From positions 3,906,001-3,970,000 of the forward strand of contig NZ_CP036175.1 in the NCBI RefSeq assembly GCF_003261575.2: DNA of 64,000 nucleotides, written 5' to 3'. Of this stretch, positions 35,457 through 44,718 are shown one piece after another. Origin of the DNA: Klebsiella huaxiensis. Lineage in GTDB: Bacteria; Pseudomonadota; Gammaproteobacteria; Enterobacterales; Enterobacteriaceae. Under the pieces are notes generated by a model that was not told where the DNA came from, did no database searches, and worked only from the letters and a program-made list of their open reading frames with translations. Position numbers and translations under genes: made by a program. Position 1 is the stretch's first letter; the number at the start of each line of letters is the position of its first letter.

Positions 35457-35470
35457 TGTACAAATGTACA
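35457..35470. promoter_or_regulatory. Palindrome between rcdA and ybjJ, candidate RcdA operator
   Basis: TGTACA-AA-TGTACA lies in the 181-bp divergent gap, 49 bp before the ybjJ start. Each half is itself palindromic. Operators of this kind are common for TetR regulators next to divergent transporters. Confidence 0.45.
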
Positions 35471-35518
35471 CAACCTTGCTACTGTTGTCTCTATCTCTTC
35501 ACTCACGGGCATTTACGG

Positions 35519-36721
35519 ATGACAGCACAAACCTCCCGCAGAGCCCTCCAGCTACGGCTGTGGGCGCTCTTCATGTTCTTTTTTATTCCCGGATTACTCA
35601 TGGCCTCATGGGCAACCCGCACGCCAGCGATACGCGATTTGCTGACGCTATCCACGGCGGAAATGGGGATTGTATTATTTGGACTATCGATAGGTTCAAT
35701 GAGCGGAATTCTCTGCTCCGCGTGGCTGGTCAATCGTTTCGGCACCCGTAAAGTCATTCGCGCCACCATGTCCTGCGCGGTGGTAGGGATGCTGGTGCTC
35801 AGCGTCGCGCTGTGGTTTACATCAGCCGTTCTATTTGCTCTTGGGCTGGCCATCTTTGGTGCCAGCTTTGGCTCAGCCGAGGTGGCGATTAACGTTGAAG
35901 GCGCTGCCGTTGAACGTGAAATGAATAAAACCGTCCTGCCGATGATGCATGGCTTCTACAGCTTCGGCACGCTGATCGGTGCCGGGATTGGCATGGCGGT
36001 CACCGGTTTCGGCCTACCCGCCGCGCCGCATATTCTGCTGGCGGCGCTGGTGGCTATCCTCCCTATTGCCGTCGCCATTCGCGCCATCCCCGACGGTACC
36101 GGCAAAAATGCTGCGGAAGCCGCACGCCACGAAGGAAAAGGACTGCCGGTCTGGCGTGATACGCAACTGTTACTCATTGGGTTAATCGTGCTGGCAATGG
36201 CCTTTGCCGAAGGTTCCGCCAACGACTGGTTACCGCTGTTAATGGTGGATGGCCATGGCTTCAGCCCAACCTCCGGCTCGTTGATTTACGCAGGCTTCAC
36301 GCTCGGAATGACCATCGGTCGCTTTACCGGCGGTTGGTTTATCGACCGCTACAGCCGGGTAACCGTCGTTCGCGCCAGCGCGGTGATGGGCGCGCTGGGC
36401 ATTGCGCTGATTATTTTTGTCGATAGTCCGTGGGTCGCCGGCATTTCCGTGCTGTTATGGGGCCTCGGTGCTTCGCTGGGCTTCCCGCTGACTATTTCCG
36501 CCGCCAGCGATACCGGGCCCGATGCACCGAAGCGTGTAAGCATCGTGGCGATCACTGGCTACCTCGCCTTTCTCGTCGGCCCGCCGCTGCTGGGCTTCCT
36601 TGGCGAACATTTTGGCCTGCGCAGCGCGATGATGGTCGTGCTGGCGCTGGTCCTGGTGGCAGCACTGGTCGCTCGCGCGGTGGCGAAACCACAACCTGAA
36701 CCTGTTTTGGAGAACAGTTAA
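35519..36721 (+). CDS. ybjJ: YbjJ, MFS-family transporter
   Basis: The 400-residue permease has twelve predicted helices and the MFS loop motifs LVNRFGTRKVIR and GWFIDRYSR. The substrate is unknown. ATG 35519 starts the conserved region; an earlier ATG at 35456 would add unconserved residues and cover the palindrome. The stop overlaps the ybjI start (TAATG), so the two are coupled. It is divergent from the TetR gene rcdA, which probably regulates it. Confidence 0.92.
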   Translation: MTAQTSRRALQLRLWALFMFFFIPGLLMASWATRTPAIRDLLTLSTAEMGIVLFGLSIGSMSGILCSAWLVNRFGTRKVIRATMSCAVVGMLVLSVALWFTSAVLFALGLAIFGASFGSAEVAINVEGAAVEREMNKTVLPMMHGFYSFGTLIGAGIGMAVTGFGLPAAPHILLAALVAILPIAVAIRAIPDGTGKNAAEAARHEGKGLPVWRDTQLLLIGLIVLAMAFAEGSANDWLPLLMVDGHGFSPTSGSLIYAGFTLGMTIGRFTGGWFIDRYSRVTVVRASAVMGALGIALIIFVDSPWVAGISVLLWGLGASLGFPLTISAASDTGPDAPKRVSIVAITGYLAFLVGPPLLGFLGEHFGLRSAMMVVLALVLVAALVARAVAKPQPEPVLENS

Positions 36722-37533
36722 TGAGCATCAAATTGATTGCGGTAGACATGGATGGCACCTTCTTAAGCGATGCCAAAACCTATAACCGCCAGCGATTCCT
36801 TGCCCAATACCAGCGAATGCGTGAACAAGATATCCGCTTCGTCGTGGCCAGCGGCAACCAGTATTACCAGTTGATTTCGTTCTTCCCTGAGGTAGCCAAT
36901 GAGATTGCTTTTGTCGCCGAAAACGGCGGTTGGGTGGTCAGCGCCGGGGACGACGTATTTAACTGCCAAATACCAAAAGCGCATTTCAATACCGTCATCG
37001 ATCATCTGCAAACGCTGACTGATATTGAAATTATCGCCTGCGGTAAACGCAGCGCTTATACCCTCAATCAATATAACGATGAACTGAAGGCGATCGCAGC
37101 GAAGTATTATCATCGCCTTGAACTGGTCGACGACTTTAATCAGATTGATGATGTGATTCTGAAATTCGGCCTCAACGTACCGGATCACCTGATCCCGCAG
37201 ATGCAGCCGAAGCTGCACGCTGCACTGGGCGACATGGTGACTGCGGTTGCCACCGGTTACGGCAGCATTGACCTGATAATTCCCGGGGTCCATAAAGCCA
37301 ACGGCCTGCGTATCCTGCAGGAGCGCTGGGGCATTGAGAACCATGAAGTTGTGGCTTTTGGTGATAGCGGCAACGATATAGAGATGCTGCAACACGCCGG
37401 TTTCGGATTTGCTATGGCCAATGCTGCCGCCCCGGTGAAAGCCGTTGCTGGCTACGATGCGCCGCACAATAACGAAGAAGGCGTGCTGCATATTATTGAT
37501 AAAGTACTAAATCGCGAAGCGCCGTTCGCCTGA
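36721..37533 (+). CDS. ybjI: YbjI, HAD-superfamily Cof-type sugar phosphatase
   Basis: The 270-residue phosphatase has the catalytic DMDGTF motif (D9 nucleophile, D11 acid/base), a type IIB cap domain and GDSGNDIEML with the metal aspartates. E. coli YbjI prefers FMN and sugar phosphates in broad screens; the physiological substrate is unknown. It overlaps ybjJ by 1 bp and shares a 17-residue identical block near residue 40 with YbiV, encoded 23 kb away. Confidence 0.94.
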   Translation: MSIKLIAVDMDGTFLSDAKTYNRQRFLAQYQRMREQDIRFVVASGNQYYQLISFFPEVANEIAFVAENGGWVVSAGDDVFNCQIPKAHFNTVIDHLQTLTDIEIIACGKRSAYTLNQYNDELKAIAAKYYHRLELVDDFNQIDDVILKFGLNVPDHLIPQMQPKLHAALGDMVTAVATGYGSIDLIIPGVHKANGLRILQERWGIENHEVVAFGDSGNDIEMLQHAGFGFAMANAAAPVKAVAGYDAPHNNEEGVLHIIDKVLNREAPFA

Positions 37534-37539
37534 CGTCAT

Positions 37540-37570
37540 CCCTGCTGCGGCGCCTGATTTCGCAGCAGGG
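37540..37570. terminator. Hairpin between convergent ybjI and mdfA
   Basis: CCCTGCTGCG (37540-37549) and CGCAGCAGGG (37561-37570) form a perfect 10-bp stem with an 11-nt loop. TATTAT follows on the plus side. It could end both transcripts. Confidence 0.6.
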
Positions 37571-37580
37571 TATTATAGAA

Positions 37581-38816
37581 TTACTGCGGCTCGTGGGCAT
37601 TACCCACGCTCTTATCCTTCAGGAAGTAGACCGTCATTGCCAGCCACAGCACCCCACTCAGCAAGTTTAACAAGCTGAAAATCCCGCTACCGCCAGATTC
37701 ATAGGCATGCTTACTGACTTCAATGCCAACGGTAAAGATCAGCATTTGCAGCATGCCCATCGCCGCCGACACCGTCCCCTTGCTCATCTCACTGGCAAAC
37801 AGCGTCAGGCGCACCAGGCCAGCGTTCGCCAGACCAATGCCGAACGCGTAAACGCTCAGCCCGGCGGTCATCCACAGATAGGCGTGCGTCGAGGCGACCG
37901 TTGCCACCGCAGAAATTAGCAGGCCAATCATAATCGGCCAGCCGCCGAGAATAATCAGCGAACGCACCGTTTTGCGTGAAGTCTGGCGCGCCAGCACCAG
38001 GTTACCGGCAATCAACGCGCCAAAAATGGGCACCTGCAGCAGTCCGTATTCGTAGCTGGTCGCCTTCTCGCCGCTGATAATTATCACCGGCGATTGAGCA
38101 ATCCATGCCAGCAGCGGCAGGCTGACAAAACCGGTTGCCAGCGCTCCGGCGACAAAGCGCAGGTTTTTCAGCACCTCACGGTAATCGCGCCCCAGCTCTT
38201 TTACCGACAGTTTCTCGCCCATCCGAGTGGCGGTTTCCGGCATCGCCCGCTGTAGGCCAACGAAAGCGATAGCCGCCAACACGGCGAAAAGGACAAACAT
38301 CATTTCCCACGGCAGAACGTGAACCCAGGCAGCCCCCACCAGCGGCCCGAGAAGCGGCGCAATCAGCGCAACGTTAGCCATCAGGGCGGTAATCTTGATA
38401 CAAACCGCCTCTTCAAAGGACTCCTGTATCGCCGCATAGCCGACCGCGCCAATAAAACAGAGGCTGATACCCTGCAAAAAGCGCAGCAGCGTAAACTGCT
38501 CAATTGTTTGCGCCAGCAGCGTCGCCAGACAGGTCATGATAAACCACACGACACCGGTCAGCATCACCGGACGACGGCCGATACGGTCCGACAGCGGCCC
38601 CAGCAGCCACTGTAAAAACATACCGCCAGCCAGATAAGCGGTCATCGAGGTCGGAACCCACTCATTGCCAACGCCGAACTCTTCCACCACCGAGAGCATT
38701 CCCGGTTGGATCATGTCGTTGCCGATATAAGTGGAAAATTCGTAGAGCACCAGGCACAGCGGAAACAGCAAGGCCTGACGTCCGAGGCGCTTGCCCGAAA
38801 GCGAATAATTCTGCAT
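37581..38816 (-). CDS. mdfA: MdfA, multidrug/proton antiporter
   Basis: This twelve-helix MFS pump exports cationic and neutral drugs (for example chloramphenicol, ethidium, fluoroquinolones) and exchanges Na+/K+ for protons. The key membrane acids E26 and D34 in LYEFSTYIGND are present, and the loop motif LSDRIGRRPV is intact. The 411 residues match the family. It is divergent from ybjG across 319 bp. Confidence 0.96.
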   Translation of the reverse strand: MQNYSLSGKRLGRQALLFPLCLVLYEFSTYIGNDMIQPGMLSVVEEFGVGNEWVPTSMTAYLAGGMFLQWLLGPLSDRIGRRPVMLTGVVWFIMTCLATLLAQTIEQFTLLRFLQGISLCFIGAVGYAAIQESFEEAVCIKITALMANVALIAPLLGPLVGAAWVHVLPWEMMFVLFAVLAAIAFVGLQRAMPETATRMGEKLSVKELGRDYREVLKNLRFVAGALATGFVSLPLLAWIAQSPVIIISGEKATSYEYGLLQVPIFGALIAGNLVLARQTSRKTVRSLIILGGWPIMIGLLISAVATVASTHAYLWMTAGLSVYAFGIGLANAGLVRLTLFASEMSKGTVSAAMGMLQMLIFTVGIEVSKHAYESGGSGIFSLLNLLSGVLWLAMTVYFLKDKSVGNAHEPQ

Positions 38817-39135
38817 GAAATCTCTTATTTAAATAAAACCGCGCAAAGTTTAATGAAAGTCGAGCCGGTGAGACAGCGAATTGTGAGCGACAACGAAAAA
38901 TAGCGCCACTCAGGTGACAACATCGCCATCAGCAAATGAAAAGCCAACTGTATATATTTCGTTTATGTTTCAATTAGATTACAGGCTATATACTCTCCAT
39001 TGCAGTCTGTTAACGAAGGCACAAATACGTATAAATTCGTAACAAACTGATAATTAAGACAATACTGCTTTACCTCATCGCCACCCTTTTTTAAGGTAGG
39101 CGGCTTATTGCTGACGGACTAAAGAGCCTGGATGT
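38817..39135. other. Divergent promoter region mdfA / ybjG
   Basis: 319 bp, AT-rich, without an ORF that looks real. It must hold both promoters. A short imperfect palindrome (GCCACCCTT...AAGGTAGGC, about 39080-39104) lies 30 bp before ybjG. No known operator was recognised with confidence. Confidence 0.5.
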
Positions 39136-39729
39136 ATGCTGGAAAATATCAACTACGCGCTGTTTGCATTGCTCAATGCAACTCCCGATTCCCCCTGGTG
39201 GGCGATTGAAATCGCGACGCTTATCGCCAAAGACCTGATTATTATTATGCCATTACTCGTGTTAGCCTTATGGCTATGGGGGCCCAATCAGCGCCAGTTG
39301 GTATTTAAGGTCATGATTGCGCTAGCTATTAGCCTCACGCTTTCATGGATATTTGGTGTTTTTTTTCCGCACGAACGTCCGTTTGCCGCCGGTGTTGGCT
39401 ATAACTTCCTGCACCATTCGCCAAATAACTCCTTTCCGAGCAATCACGGTACTATCTGCTTTACCTTTGCGTTGGCCTTTATGTTCTGGCATCGACTGTG
39501 GTCTGGCGCATTGCTCCTCGGTATTGCCTGCGCAATCGCCTGGTCCCGGGTTTATCTCGGCGTCCACTGGCCAATGGACATGCTGGGTGGACTGCTGACC
39601 GCCATGAGCGCCTGCCTTAGCGCCCAGCTATTGTGGCATAGCGGAGGACATAGCCTTTACCTGCATCTACAACGGCTGTACCGCCTGTTTTTTTCGTTGC
39701 CAATCCGCAAAGGCTGGGTGCGCGGATAA
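39136..39729 (+). CDS. ybjG: YbjG, undecaprenyl-pyrophosphate phosphatase (PAP2 family)
   Basis: This integral membrane PAP2 phosphatase dephosphorylates undecaprenyl pyrophosphate at the periplasmic face and recycles the lipid carrier. The 197-residue protein shows the PAP2 motifs: FPHERPF, PSNHGTICF (SNH with catalytic His) and SRVYLGVHWPMDMLGG. Overproduction confers bacitracin resistance in E. coli. It is monocistronic. Confidence 0.95.
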   Translation: MLENINYALFALLNATPDSPWWAIEIATLIAKDLIIIMPLLVLALWLWGPNQRQLVFKVMIALAISLTLSWIFGVFFPHERPFAAGVGYNFLHHSPNNSFPSNHGTICFTFALAFMFWHRLWSGALLLGIACAIAWSRVYLGVHWPMDMLGGLLTAMSACLSAQLLWHSGGHSLYLHLQRLYRLFFSLPIRKGWVRG

Positions 39730-39815
39730 TCTTATTCCTGAGAAACCCATCGCGTAGTCACGGCGCTATTCCACCGCGTGACTAACCCTCTTTCGGCAGG
39801 TAAAATTGCCGCTGA

Positions 39816-39835
39816 CGCCCTGTCGATGCAGGGCG
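39816..39835 (+). other. GC-rich hairpin in the deoR leader
   Basis: CGCCCTG and CAGGGCG pair around TCGATG, 19 bp before the deoR ATG and just upstream of its ribosome site. It may be an upstream terminator, attenuator or translation-modulating stem. A second inverted repeat (TAGTCACG/CGTGACTA, about 39755-39784) lies further upstream. Confidence 0.4.
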
Positions 39836-39854
39836 CTTTGAGCTTAGAGGGAAT

Positions 39855-40613
39855 ATGGAAACTCGTCGTGACGAACGCATCAGCCAGCTTATTCAGGCAC
39901 TCAAGCGCAGTGATAAACTCCATCTAAAAGAAGCAGCAACCCTGCTTGGTGTGTCAGAAATGACCATTCGTCGCGATCTCAATGGTCATAATGGTCCGGT
40001 GGTGCTGCTCGGCGGTTACATTGTGCTGGAGCCGCGTAGCGCCACGCACTATCTGTTAAGCGACCAAAAAACGCGCCTGGTCGATGAAAAGCGACGCGCC
40101 GCCCGCCACGCCGCCAAACTGTTAGAGCCTCATCAGATGGCCTTTTTCGACTGCGGAACGACCACGCCGTGGATCATCGACGCCATCGACAACGCCCTGC
40201 CCTTTACTGGCGTGTGCTATTCGCTCAATACTTTTCTTTCCCTTCAGGATAAGCCCCAGTGTCGGGCGATTTTATGCGGCGGCGAATTCCACGCCAGCAA
40301 CGCGATTTTTAAACCTCTGAGCCTTCAGGATACGCTGAGCCATCTTTGCCCGGATATCGCGTTTTATTCAGCTGCCGGAATTGACTGCGAGCAGGGCGCA
40401 ACCTGTTTTAATCTGGAAGAGCTACCGGTCAAACACTGGGCAATGAAAAGCGCTCGCTACCACGTGCTGGTGGTCGATCACAGTAAATTCGGTAAAGTTC
40501 GACCGGCGAGAATGGGCGATTTAGCGCAGTTTGATGTGATTGCCAGCGACGTTTGCCCGGATGACGACCTACAGGCGCTGGCGAAAGAAAAACAGATTTC
40601 ACTACTCTACTAA
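39855..40613 (+). CDS. deoR: DeoR, deoxyribonucleoside-responsive repressor
   Basis: DeoR represses the deoCABD operon and nupG and is induced by deoxyribose-5-phosphate. The 252-residue protein has the N-terminal DeoR helix-turn-helix (about residues 8-58: LHLKEAATLLGVSEMTIRRDL) and a sugar-phosphate-sensing domain with DCGTTTPWII and a C-terminal Lys/Asp region. The ribosome site is in AGAGGGAAT. It is convergent with dacC; a GC hairpin separates them. Confidence 0.95.
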   Translation: METRRDERISQLIQALKRSDKLHLKEAATLLGVSEMTIRRDLNGHNGPVVLLGGYIVLEPRSATHYLLSDQKTRLVDEKRRAARHAAKLLEPHQMAFFDCGTTTPWIIDAIDNALPFTGVCYSLNTFLSLQDKPQCRAILCGGEFHASNAIFKPLSLQDTLSHLCPDIAFYSAAGIDCEQGATCFNLEELPVKHWAMKSARYHVLVVDHSKFGKVRPARMGDLAQFDVIASDVCPDDDLQALAKEKQISLLY

Positions 40614-40633
40614 CCGCGCCCCGCAGGGCGCGG
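40614..40633. terminator. GC-rich hairpin between convergent deoR and dacC
   Basis: CCGCGCCC and GGGCGCGG form an 8-bp stem. No T-tract follows, so it is a weak or bidirectional terminator candidate. Confidence 0.45.
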
Positions 40634-40641
40634 CCTGCATC

Positions 40642-41847
40642 TTAAGAGAACCAGCCGCCAAACCAGCCGTGCAGTTTCATCAGCACGAAATCAACCATCC
40701 GGCTAAAGAAACCACCTTCATTTACCGCTTCCATGACGATCAGCGGCCGCTGCTCAATGGTTTTATCATTGAGTTTAAAGTCGATAGTACCCACGACCTG
40801 GCCTTTGGTCAGCGGCGCGGTCAGCTGCGTTTCGTTCAGGGTGTAGCTGGCCTTCAGGTTTTTCAGCTGTCCTTTCGGCAGCGTAATGGAACCGGCCTCG
40901 CCCGCCCCTAACTTCGCTTCGCTGCTATCACCAAACCAGACGCGTTGGGTAATAAAGGTAGCATCCGGTTTAATCGGCGTTACGGTTTCATAAAAGCGGA
41001 AGCCCCAGGTCAGCAGTTTTTCTGACTCATTAAAACGGATGCGGTCAGTTTTGGTTCCAAGTACCACGGCAATCAGGCGCATATCATTGCCCTGCGTTGC
41101 GGAGGAAACCAGGTTATAACCTGCCCCTGCGGTGGTCCCTGTTTTCACGCCGTCGGCATTAAAGCTGGTGCTCCACAGCAGCCGGTTGCGGTTTGGCTGA
41201 CGAATCTTGTTAAAAGTGAACTCTTTTTCTTTATGAATAGCGTACTCTTCAGGCACGTCATGGATCATCGCTTTAGTCAGCAGCGCCATATCACGGGCGG
41301 TACTGAACTGCCCCGGCGCATCCAGACCGTGCACGGTCATAAAGGTGGTATTAGTCAGGCCCATCTTCTGCGCATAACCGTTCATCAGGCTGACAAACGC
41401 ATCCTGACTTCCCGCCACGTAGTCGGCAATCGCGATGCTGGCATCGTTGCCGGACTGAATGATGACGCCTTTATTAAGATCTTCTACCGATACCTGCATC
41501 CCCGGCTTGAGGAACATCACCGAAGAGCCGCGCAGCACCGGGTTACCGGTTGCCCATGCATCGCGCCCGATAGTCACCATGTCGGTAGACTTAATCTTGC
41601 CCGCCTTTAACGCCTGACCGACAACGTAGCTGGTCATGATCTTGGTCAGACTTGCCGGGTCGAGTTTCTCATCAGCATTGCCTTCGCTGAGCACTTTGCC
41701 GCTGGCATAGTCCATCAGGATCCAGGCTCGCGCATCAATCGACGGTGCATCGGGGAGTTGTTCTGCAGCCTGAACCGCAGGCGCAACGAGAAATAAAAGC
41801 GCGCAGCCTGCCGCGAGGCCGCGAAGGGAAAAAGCATCATGCGTCAT
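40642..41847 (-). CDS. dacC: DacC, D-alanyl-D-alanine carboxypeptidase (PBP6)
   Basis: PBP6 removes the terminal D-Ala of peptidoglycan pentapeptides in the periplasm. The 401-residue precursor has a signal peptide (about residues 1-28), the SxxK motif with S66 and K69 in DPASLTKIM, the SGN motif in IIQSGNDAS, KTG in DGVKTGTTAG, and a C-terminal amphipathic membrane anchor (FVLMKLHGWFGGWFS). ATG 41847 is preferred to a TTG at 41877 that would also be open. The second SGN region has Asp-Ala-Ser, as in the family. Confidence 0.95.
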   Translation of the reverse strand: MTHDAFSLRGLAAGCALLFLVAPAVQAAEQLPDAPSIDARAWILMDYASGKVLSEGNADEKLDPASLTKIMTSYVVGQALKAGKIKSTDMVTIGRDAWATGNPVLRGSSVMFLKPGMQVSVEDLNKGVIIQSGNDASIAIADYVAGSQDAFVSLMNGYAQKMGLTNTTFMTVHGLDAPGQFSTARDMALLTKAMIHDVPEEYAIHKEKEFTFNKIRQPNRNRLLWSTSFNADGVKTGTTAGAGYNLVSSATQGNDMRLIAVVLGTKTDRIRFNESEKLLTWGFRFYETVTPIKPDATFITQRVWFGDSSEAKLGAGEAGSITLPKGQLKNLKASYTLNETQLTAPLTKGQVVGTIDFKLNDKTIEQRPLIVMEAVNEGGFFSRMVDFVLMKLHGWFGGWFS

Positions 41848-42104
41848 AAGAGCCACCCAAGTATCCTTTCCAAACAAAAATATGCCGCCACACTCTTTCG
41901 GCGCCGCAGCAGCCGGTGAGTAAAGCGTACAAATGACCTTAAAGAAACAGCGAGTTGGTAAAGTTTTTAAAGTTTACGCAATATCCTCACGCCCTGCCGC
42001 AAACAGAGCAATTTTTTTGATCGCGGTTGCCTAAATATTAACTTTATTCCAACATGAATGCTCACTACGCTGCAATGGCGGCTAAATAAAAAGCAGGAGC
42101 GGAT

Positions 42105-42731
42105 ATGATTACGCTGTGGGGCAGAAACAACTCGACCAATGTGAAAAAAGTGCGCTGGGTACTGGAAGAACTCGACCTCCCGTATCAACAAATTCTGGCG
42201 GGACTTGAGTTTGGTCTGAATCACGACCCCGAATATCTGGCCATGAATCCCAATGGCCTGGTGCCGCTGTTAAAAGATGAGTCCACCGACATCGTGCTTT
42301 GGGAATCGAATACTATTATTCGCTATCTGGCCGCGCAATATGGTCAGAACCGTCTGTGGGTAGAGTCACCGGCACTGCGCGCCCAGGGCGAAAAATGGAT
42401 GGACTGGTCCAACGGTTCGCTCTCTCCCGCTCATCGGCCGATTTTAATGGGGCTGGTCAGGACGCCACCGGAAAAACGCGATCCTGCGGCGATTGAAGCC
42501 GGTATCGCCGCCTGCGAGGCGTTGTTTGCCATTCTTGATGACGAACTGGCTCGGCATCCGTGGCTCTCGGGCGACACCTTTGGCCTTGGCGACATAGCCG
42601 TCGCACCGTTCGTTTATAACCTGCTGGAAACCGTAAAAACCTGGCAACCGCGCCCGCATCTTCAGCGCTGGTATCAGCAGATTAACGAGCGTCAGGCCTG
42701 GCGCAATGTGGTGATGATCCCGGTCACCTGA
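42105..42731 (+). CDS. gstB: GstB (YliJ), glutathione S-transferase
   Basis: The 208-residue cytosolic GST has the thioredoxin-like N-domain (MITLWGRNNSTNVKKVRWVLEEL), the GSH contact loop NPNGLVPLL and ESNTIIRYLA, and an all-helical C-domain. E. coli GstB acts on bromoacetate-type haloacids. AGGAGCGG precedes the ATG. It is convergent with yliI with 1 bp between the stops. Confidence 0.94.
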   Translation: MITLWGRNNSTNVKKVRWVLEELDLPYQQILAGLEFGLNHDPEYLAMNPNGLVPLLKDESTDIVLWESNTIIRYLAAQYGQNRLWVESPALRAQGEKWMDWSNGSLSPAHRPILMGLVRTPPEKRDPAAIEAGIAACEALFAILDDELARHPWLSGDTFGLGDIAVAPFVYNLLETVKTWQPRPHLQRWYQQINERQAWRNVVMIPVT

Positions 42732-42732
42732 T

Positions 42733-43845
42733 TTAGCCGGCTGGACTTACCCTCAGCAGCTCACCGTTGGATTCGTCGGTTAACACATACAGATAACCGT
42801 CGGGTCCAGGGCGCACATCGCGGATTCGTTTACCGCGATCGCCCAGAATTCGCTCCTGTTCCGTGACTTTATCGCCATCGACCTTCAGCACAATCAGCGA
42901 CTCATCCTTCAACGCACCGATAAACAGCCGGTGCTGCCACTGTGGGAAAGTCGTCGCATCGTAAAAAGCCATACCGCTCACTGCCGGAGATTTTTCCCAG
43001 ACAAACAGCGGTGCTTCGGTTCCCGCCGCTGTCTTACCTTTAGCCTCCGGAATCGGCAGGCCGCTATAATTAATACCGTGTGTCGCCAGCGGCCAGCCGT
43101 AGTTCTTACCTTTTTGCGGAATATTAATCTCATCGCCGCCGCGTGGACCATGTTCGTTCAACCACAGCGTATCGCTCCACGGATTCATCGCCATCCCCTG
43201 CGGATTGCGAATACCGTAAGACCAGATTTCAGGCCTGACGCCCGGCTTGCCGACGAAAGGATTATCGGCGGGGATTTTACCGTCAGCTGTCAGACGCACC
43301 ACTTTCCCCTGTAGCTTATCCAGATCCTGGGCAGTCGAGCGCTGATTATTCTCCCCAAGGCCGATAAACAGATGACCGTGGCCATCGAACACCAGCCGTC
43401 CGCCAAAATGGTTGCCAGTTGATAGCTTCGGCAGTTGGCGGAAAACCACCTGGAAGTTTTCCAGCCGCTGGAGGTCCTCGCTCAGTCGGCCGTAGCCCAC
43501 AGCAGTCCCGGCCTTACCGTCATTGCCGCCTTCGGCGTAGCTTAGCCATACCCGGCGCGACTGGGTGAAATCCGGTGCCAGTACAACATCCAGTAAACCG
43601 CCCTGCCCGCTGGCCCATACCTGCGGTACGCCGGACAGCGCAGGCGAGAGACCTTTTCCCTTCTGCCAAAGCTTGAGTTCGCCACCGCGCAGAGTAATCA
43701 GTATTCCTTTGTCGTCAGGAAGGAAGGCCAGCGCCCACGGGTGTTCAAGCTGGTCCTGCAACACCTCTACGCGCTCCTGGGCGGCAAAGGTTGTCACGGG
43801 TAACAACAACGCGGTAAGGGCTATCAGGGTAACGGTCTGGCGCAT
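42733..43845 (-). CDS. yliI: YliI, PQQ-dependent aldose sugar dehydrogenase
   Basis: This periplasmic soluble quinoprotein oxidises aldose sugars with pyrroloquinoline quinone. The 370-residue precursor has a Sec signal (MRQTVTLIALTALLLPVTTFAA) and a six-bladed propeller with the active-site histidine in STGNHFGGRLVF, the PQQ/Ca block ENNQRSTAQDLDKLQG and the motif RNPQGMAMNPWS. E. coli lacks PQQ synthesis, whereas Klebsiella-like genera often make it, so the enzyme may be active here. Confidence 0.94.
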   Translation of the reverse strand: MRQTVTLIALTALLLPVTTFAAQERVEVLQDQLEHPWALAFLPDDKGILITLRGGELKLWQKGKGLSPALSGVPQVWASGQGGLLDVVLAPDFTQSRRVWLSYAEGGNDGKAGTAVGYGRLSEDLQRLENFQVVFRQLPKLSTGNHFGGRLVFDGHGHLFIGLGENNQRSTAQDLDKLQGKVVRLTADGKIPADNPFVGKPGVRPEIWSYGIRNPQGMAMNPWSDTLWLNEHGPRGGDEINIPQKGKNYGWPLATHGINYSGLPIPEAKGKTAAGTEAPLFVWEKSPAVSGMAFYDATTFPQWQHRLFIGALKDESLIVLKVDGDKVTEQERILGDRGKRIRDVRPGPDGYLYVLTDESNGELLRVSPAG

Positions 43846-43948
43846 GGCATACTCCTTTTGTCAGCAATGGGATAAGGGTAGCCAGCATGGGGAAACGGGA
43901 AGGGATTTTTACATAACATTAATCAGGGGGAGCAGGCTCCCCCTTATC

Positions 43949-44335
43949 TCAGGCAGGGTGAATAGGCACTGAATTATTCAATTTATGAATATTTAGCGTC
44001 AATACCGCCAGACAGCTTTCCAGCTTATCTACGTTGACAGCAATGTAGGACGGGCAATCATGATGTCCGCTCATCAGGCACACCGCCGCAGAAGCGACGG
44101 CCTCGCCCGCAAGCCGCAGAGCTTCCTTTTCCTCCGGCGCAACGGCGTGCTGCAAGCGCGGCGCATGTTCACGCATTTCATGACACAGTTCAAACAAGTT
44201 ATCACGTAGATGGTCATTTTCGCTGACCGACATATAGCCTTTCGCTTTACGCAACTGTAAATAAGCATCAAGATCAATGTTGGCATTAATCAACTTATTC
44301 ATAAGGTTACGATATAGTTTGTCAACAGTCATCAT
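43949..44335 (-). CDS. bssR: BssR (YliH), biofilm regulator
   Basis: The 128-residue small cytoplasmic protein keeps the BssR landmarks DAYLQLRKAKGYMSVSE and AAVCLMSGHHDCPS. In E. coli BssR affects biofilm formation through indole and catabolite signalling, but no biochemical activity is known. AGGAGG lies 4 nt before ATG 44335 (7 nt before a second ATG at 44332). The middle section is divergent from E. coli. An upstream frame to 44362 is not conserved. Confidence 0.9.
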   Translation of the reverse strand: MMTVDKLYRNLMNKLINANIDLDAYLQLRKAKGYMSVSENDHLRDNLFELCHEMREHAPRLQHAVAPEEKEALRLAGEAVASAAVCLMSGHHDCPSYIAVNVDKLESCLAVLTLNIHKLNNSVPIHPA

Positions 44336-44630
44336 AGCTCCTCCTCTGTCGTCCTTTACCATAATTATAATATGGTCATTTTTCGTACAAAATGATGAGG
44401 GAGATCAATAAATATCAGTCCATTAACATCATTTACAATGTTACAACGATGGGTAAAATCCTCCCCCTACGTTCAAACAGCCTTCAAAGCCAAAACACCA
44501 ATAATGTTATACGCTCTCATAAAAATAAAATTTTCAATCTGGCGATGAATAATCATTTATTGCAGCAATGATCACAAAATAGCTTAATGCTTATTGCCTG
44601 AAAAGTATTCCAGGTGTCATATCATTCCAA
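44336..44630. other. Divergent intergenic region bssR / symporter gene (left part)
   Basis: About 300 bp, AT-rich, with no credible ORF, repeat or terminator. It must hold the bssR promoter. The operator-like palindrome of the symporter gene lies immediately to the right. Confidence 0.5.
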
Positions 44631-44654
44631 TAAATGTATTACGTATAACATTTA
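44631..44654. promoter_or_regulatory. Operator-like palindrome upstream of the LacY-type symporter gene
   Basis: Arms TAAATGT and ACATTTA flank a near-symmetric centre around TACGTA, 24 bp in all with only two unmatched base pairs. It is centred 76 bp before the ATG at 44719. Its arms equal those of the palindrome at artP. Confidence 0.5.
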
Positions 44655-44718
44655 ATAAGAACAGCAAACGATTCGATCCTGTTTGCAACCTTTGTCTCTA
44701 TCGTTTGAAGGAACAGAA

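Noticed and set aside
41848..41877. Upstream TTG start for dacC
   Set aside because: It would add ten residues before the signal peptide that are not in the family; ATG 41847 is better.
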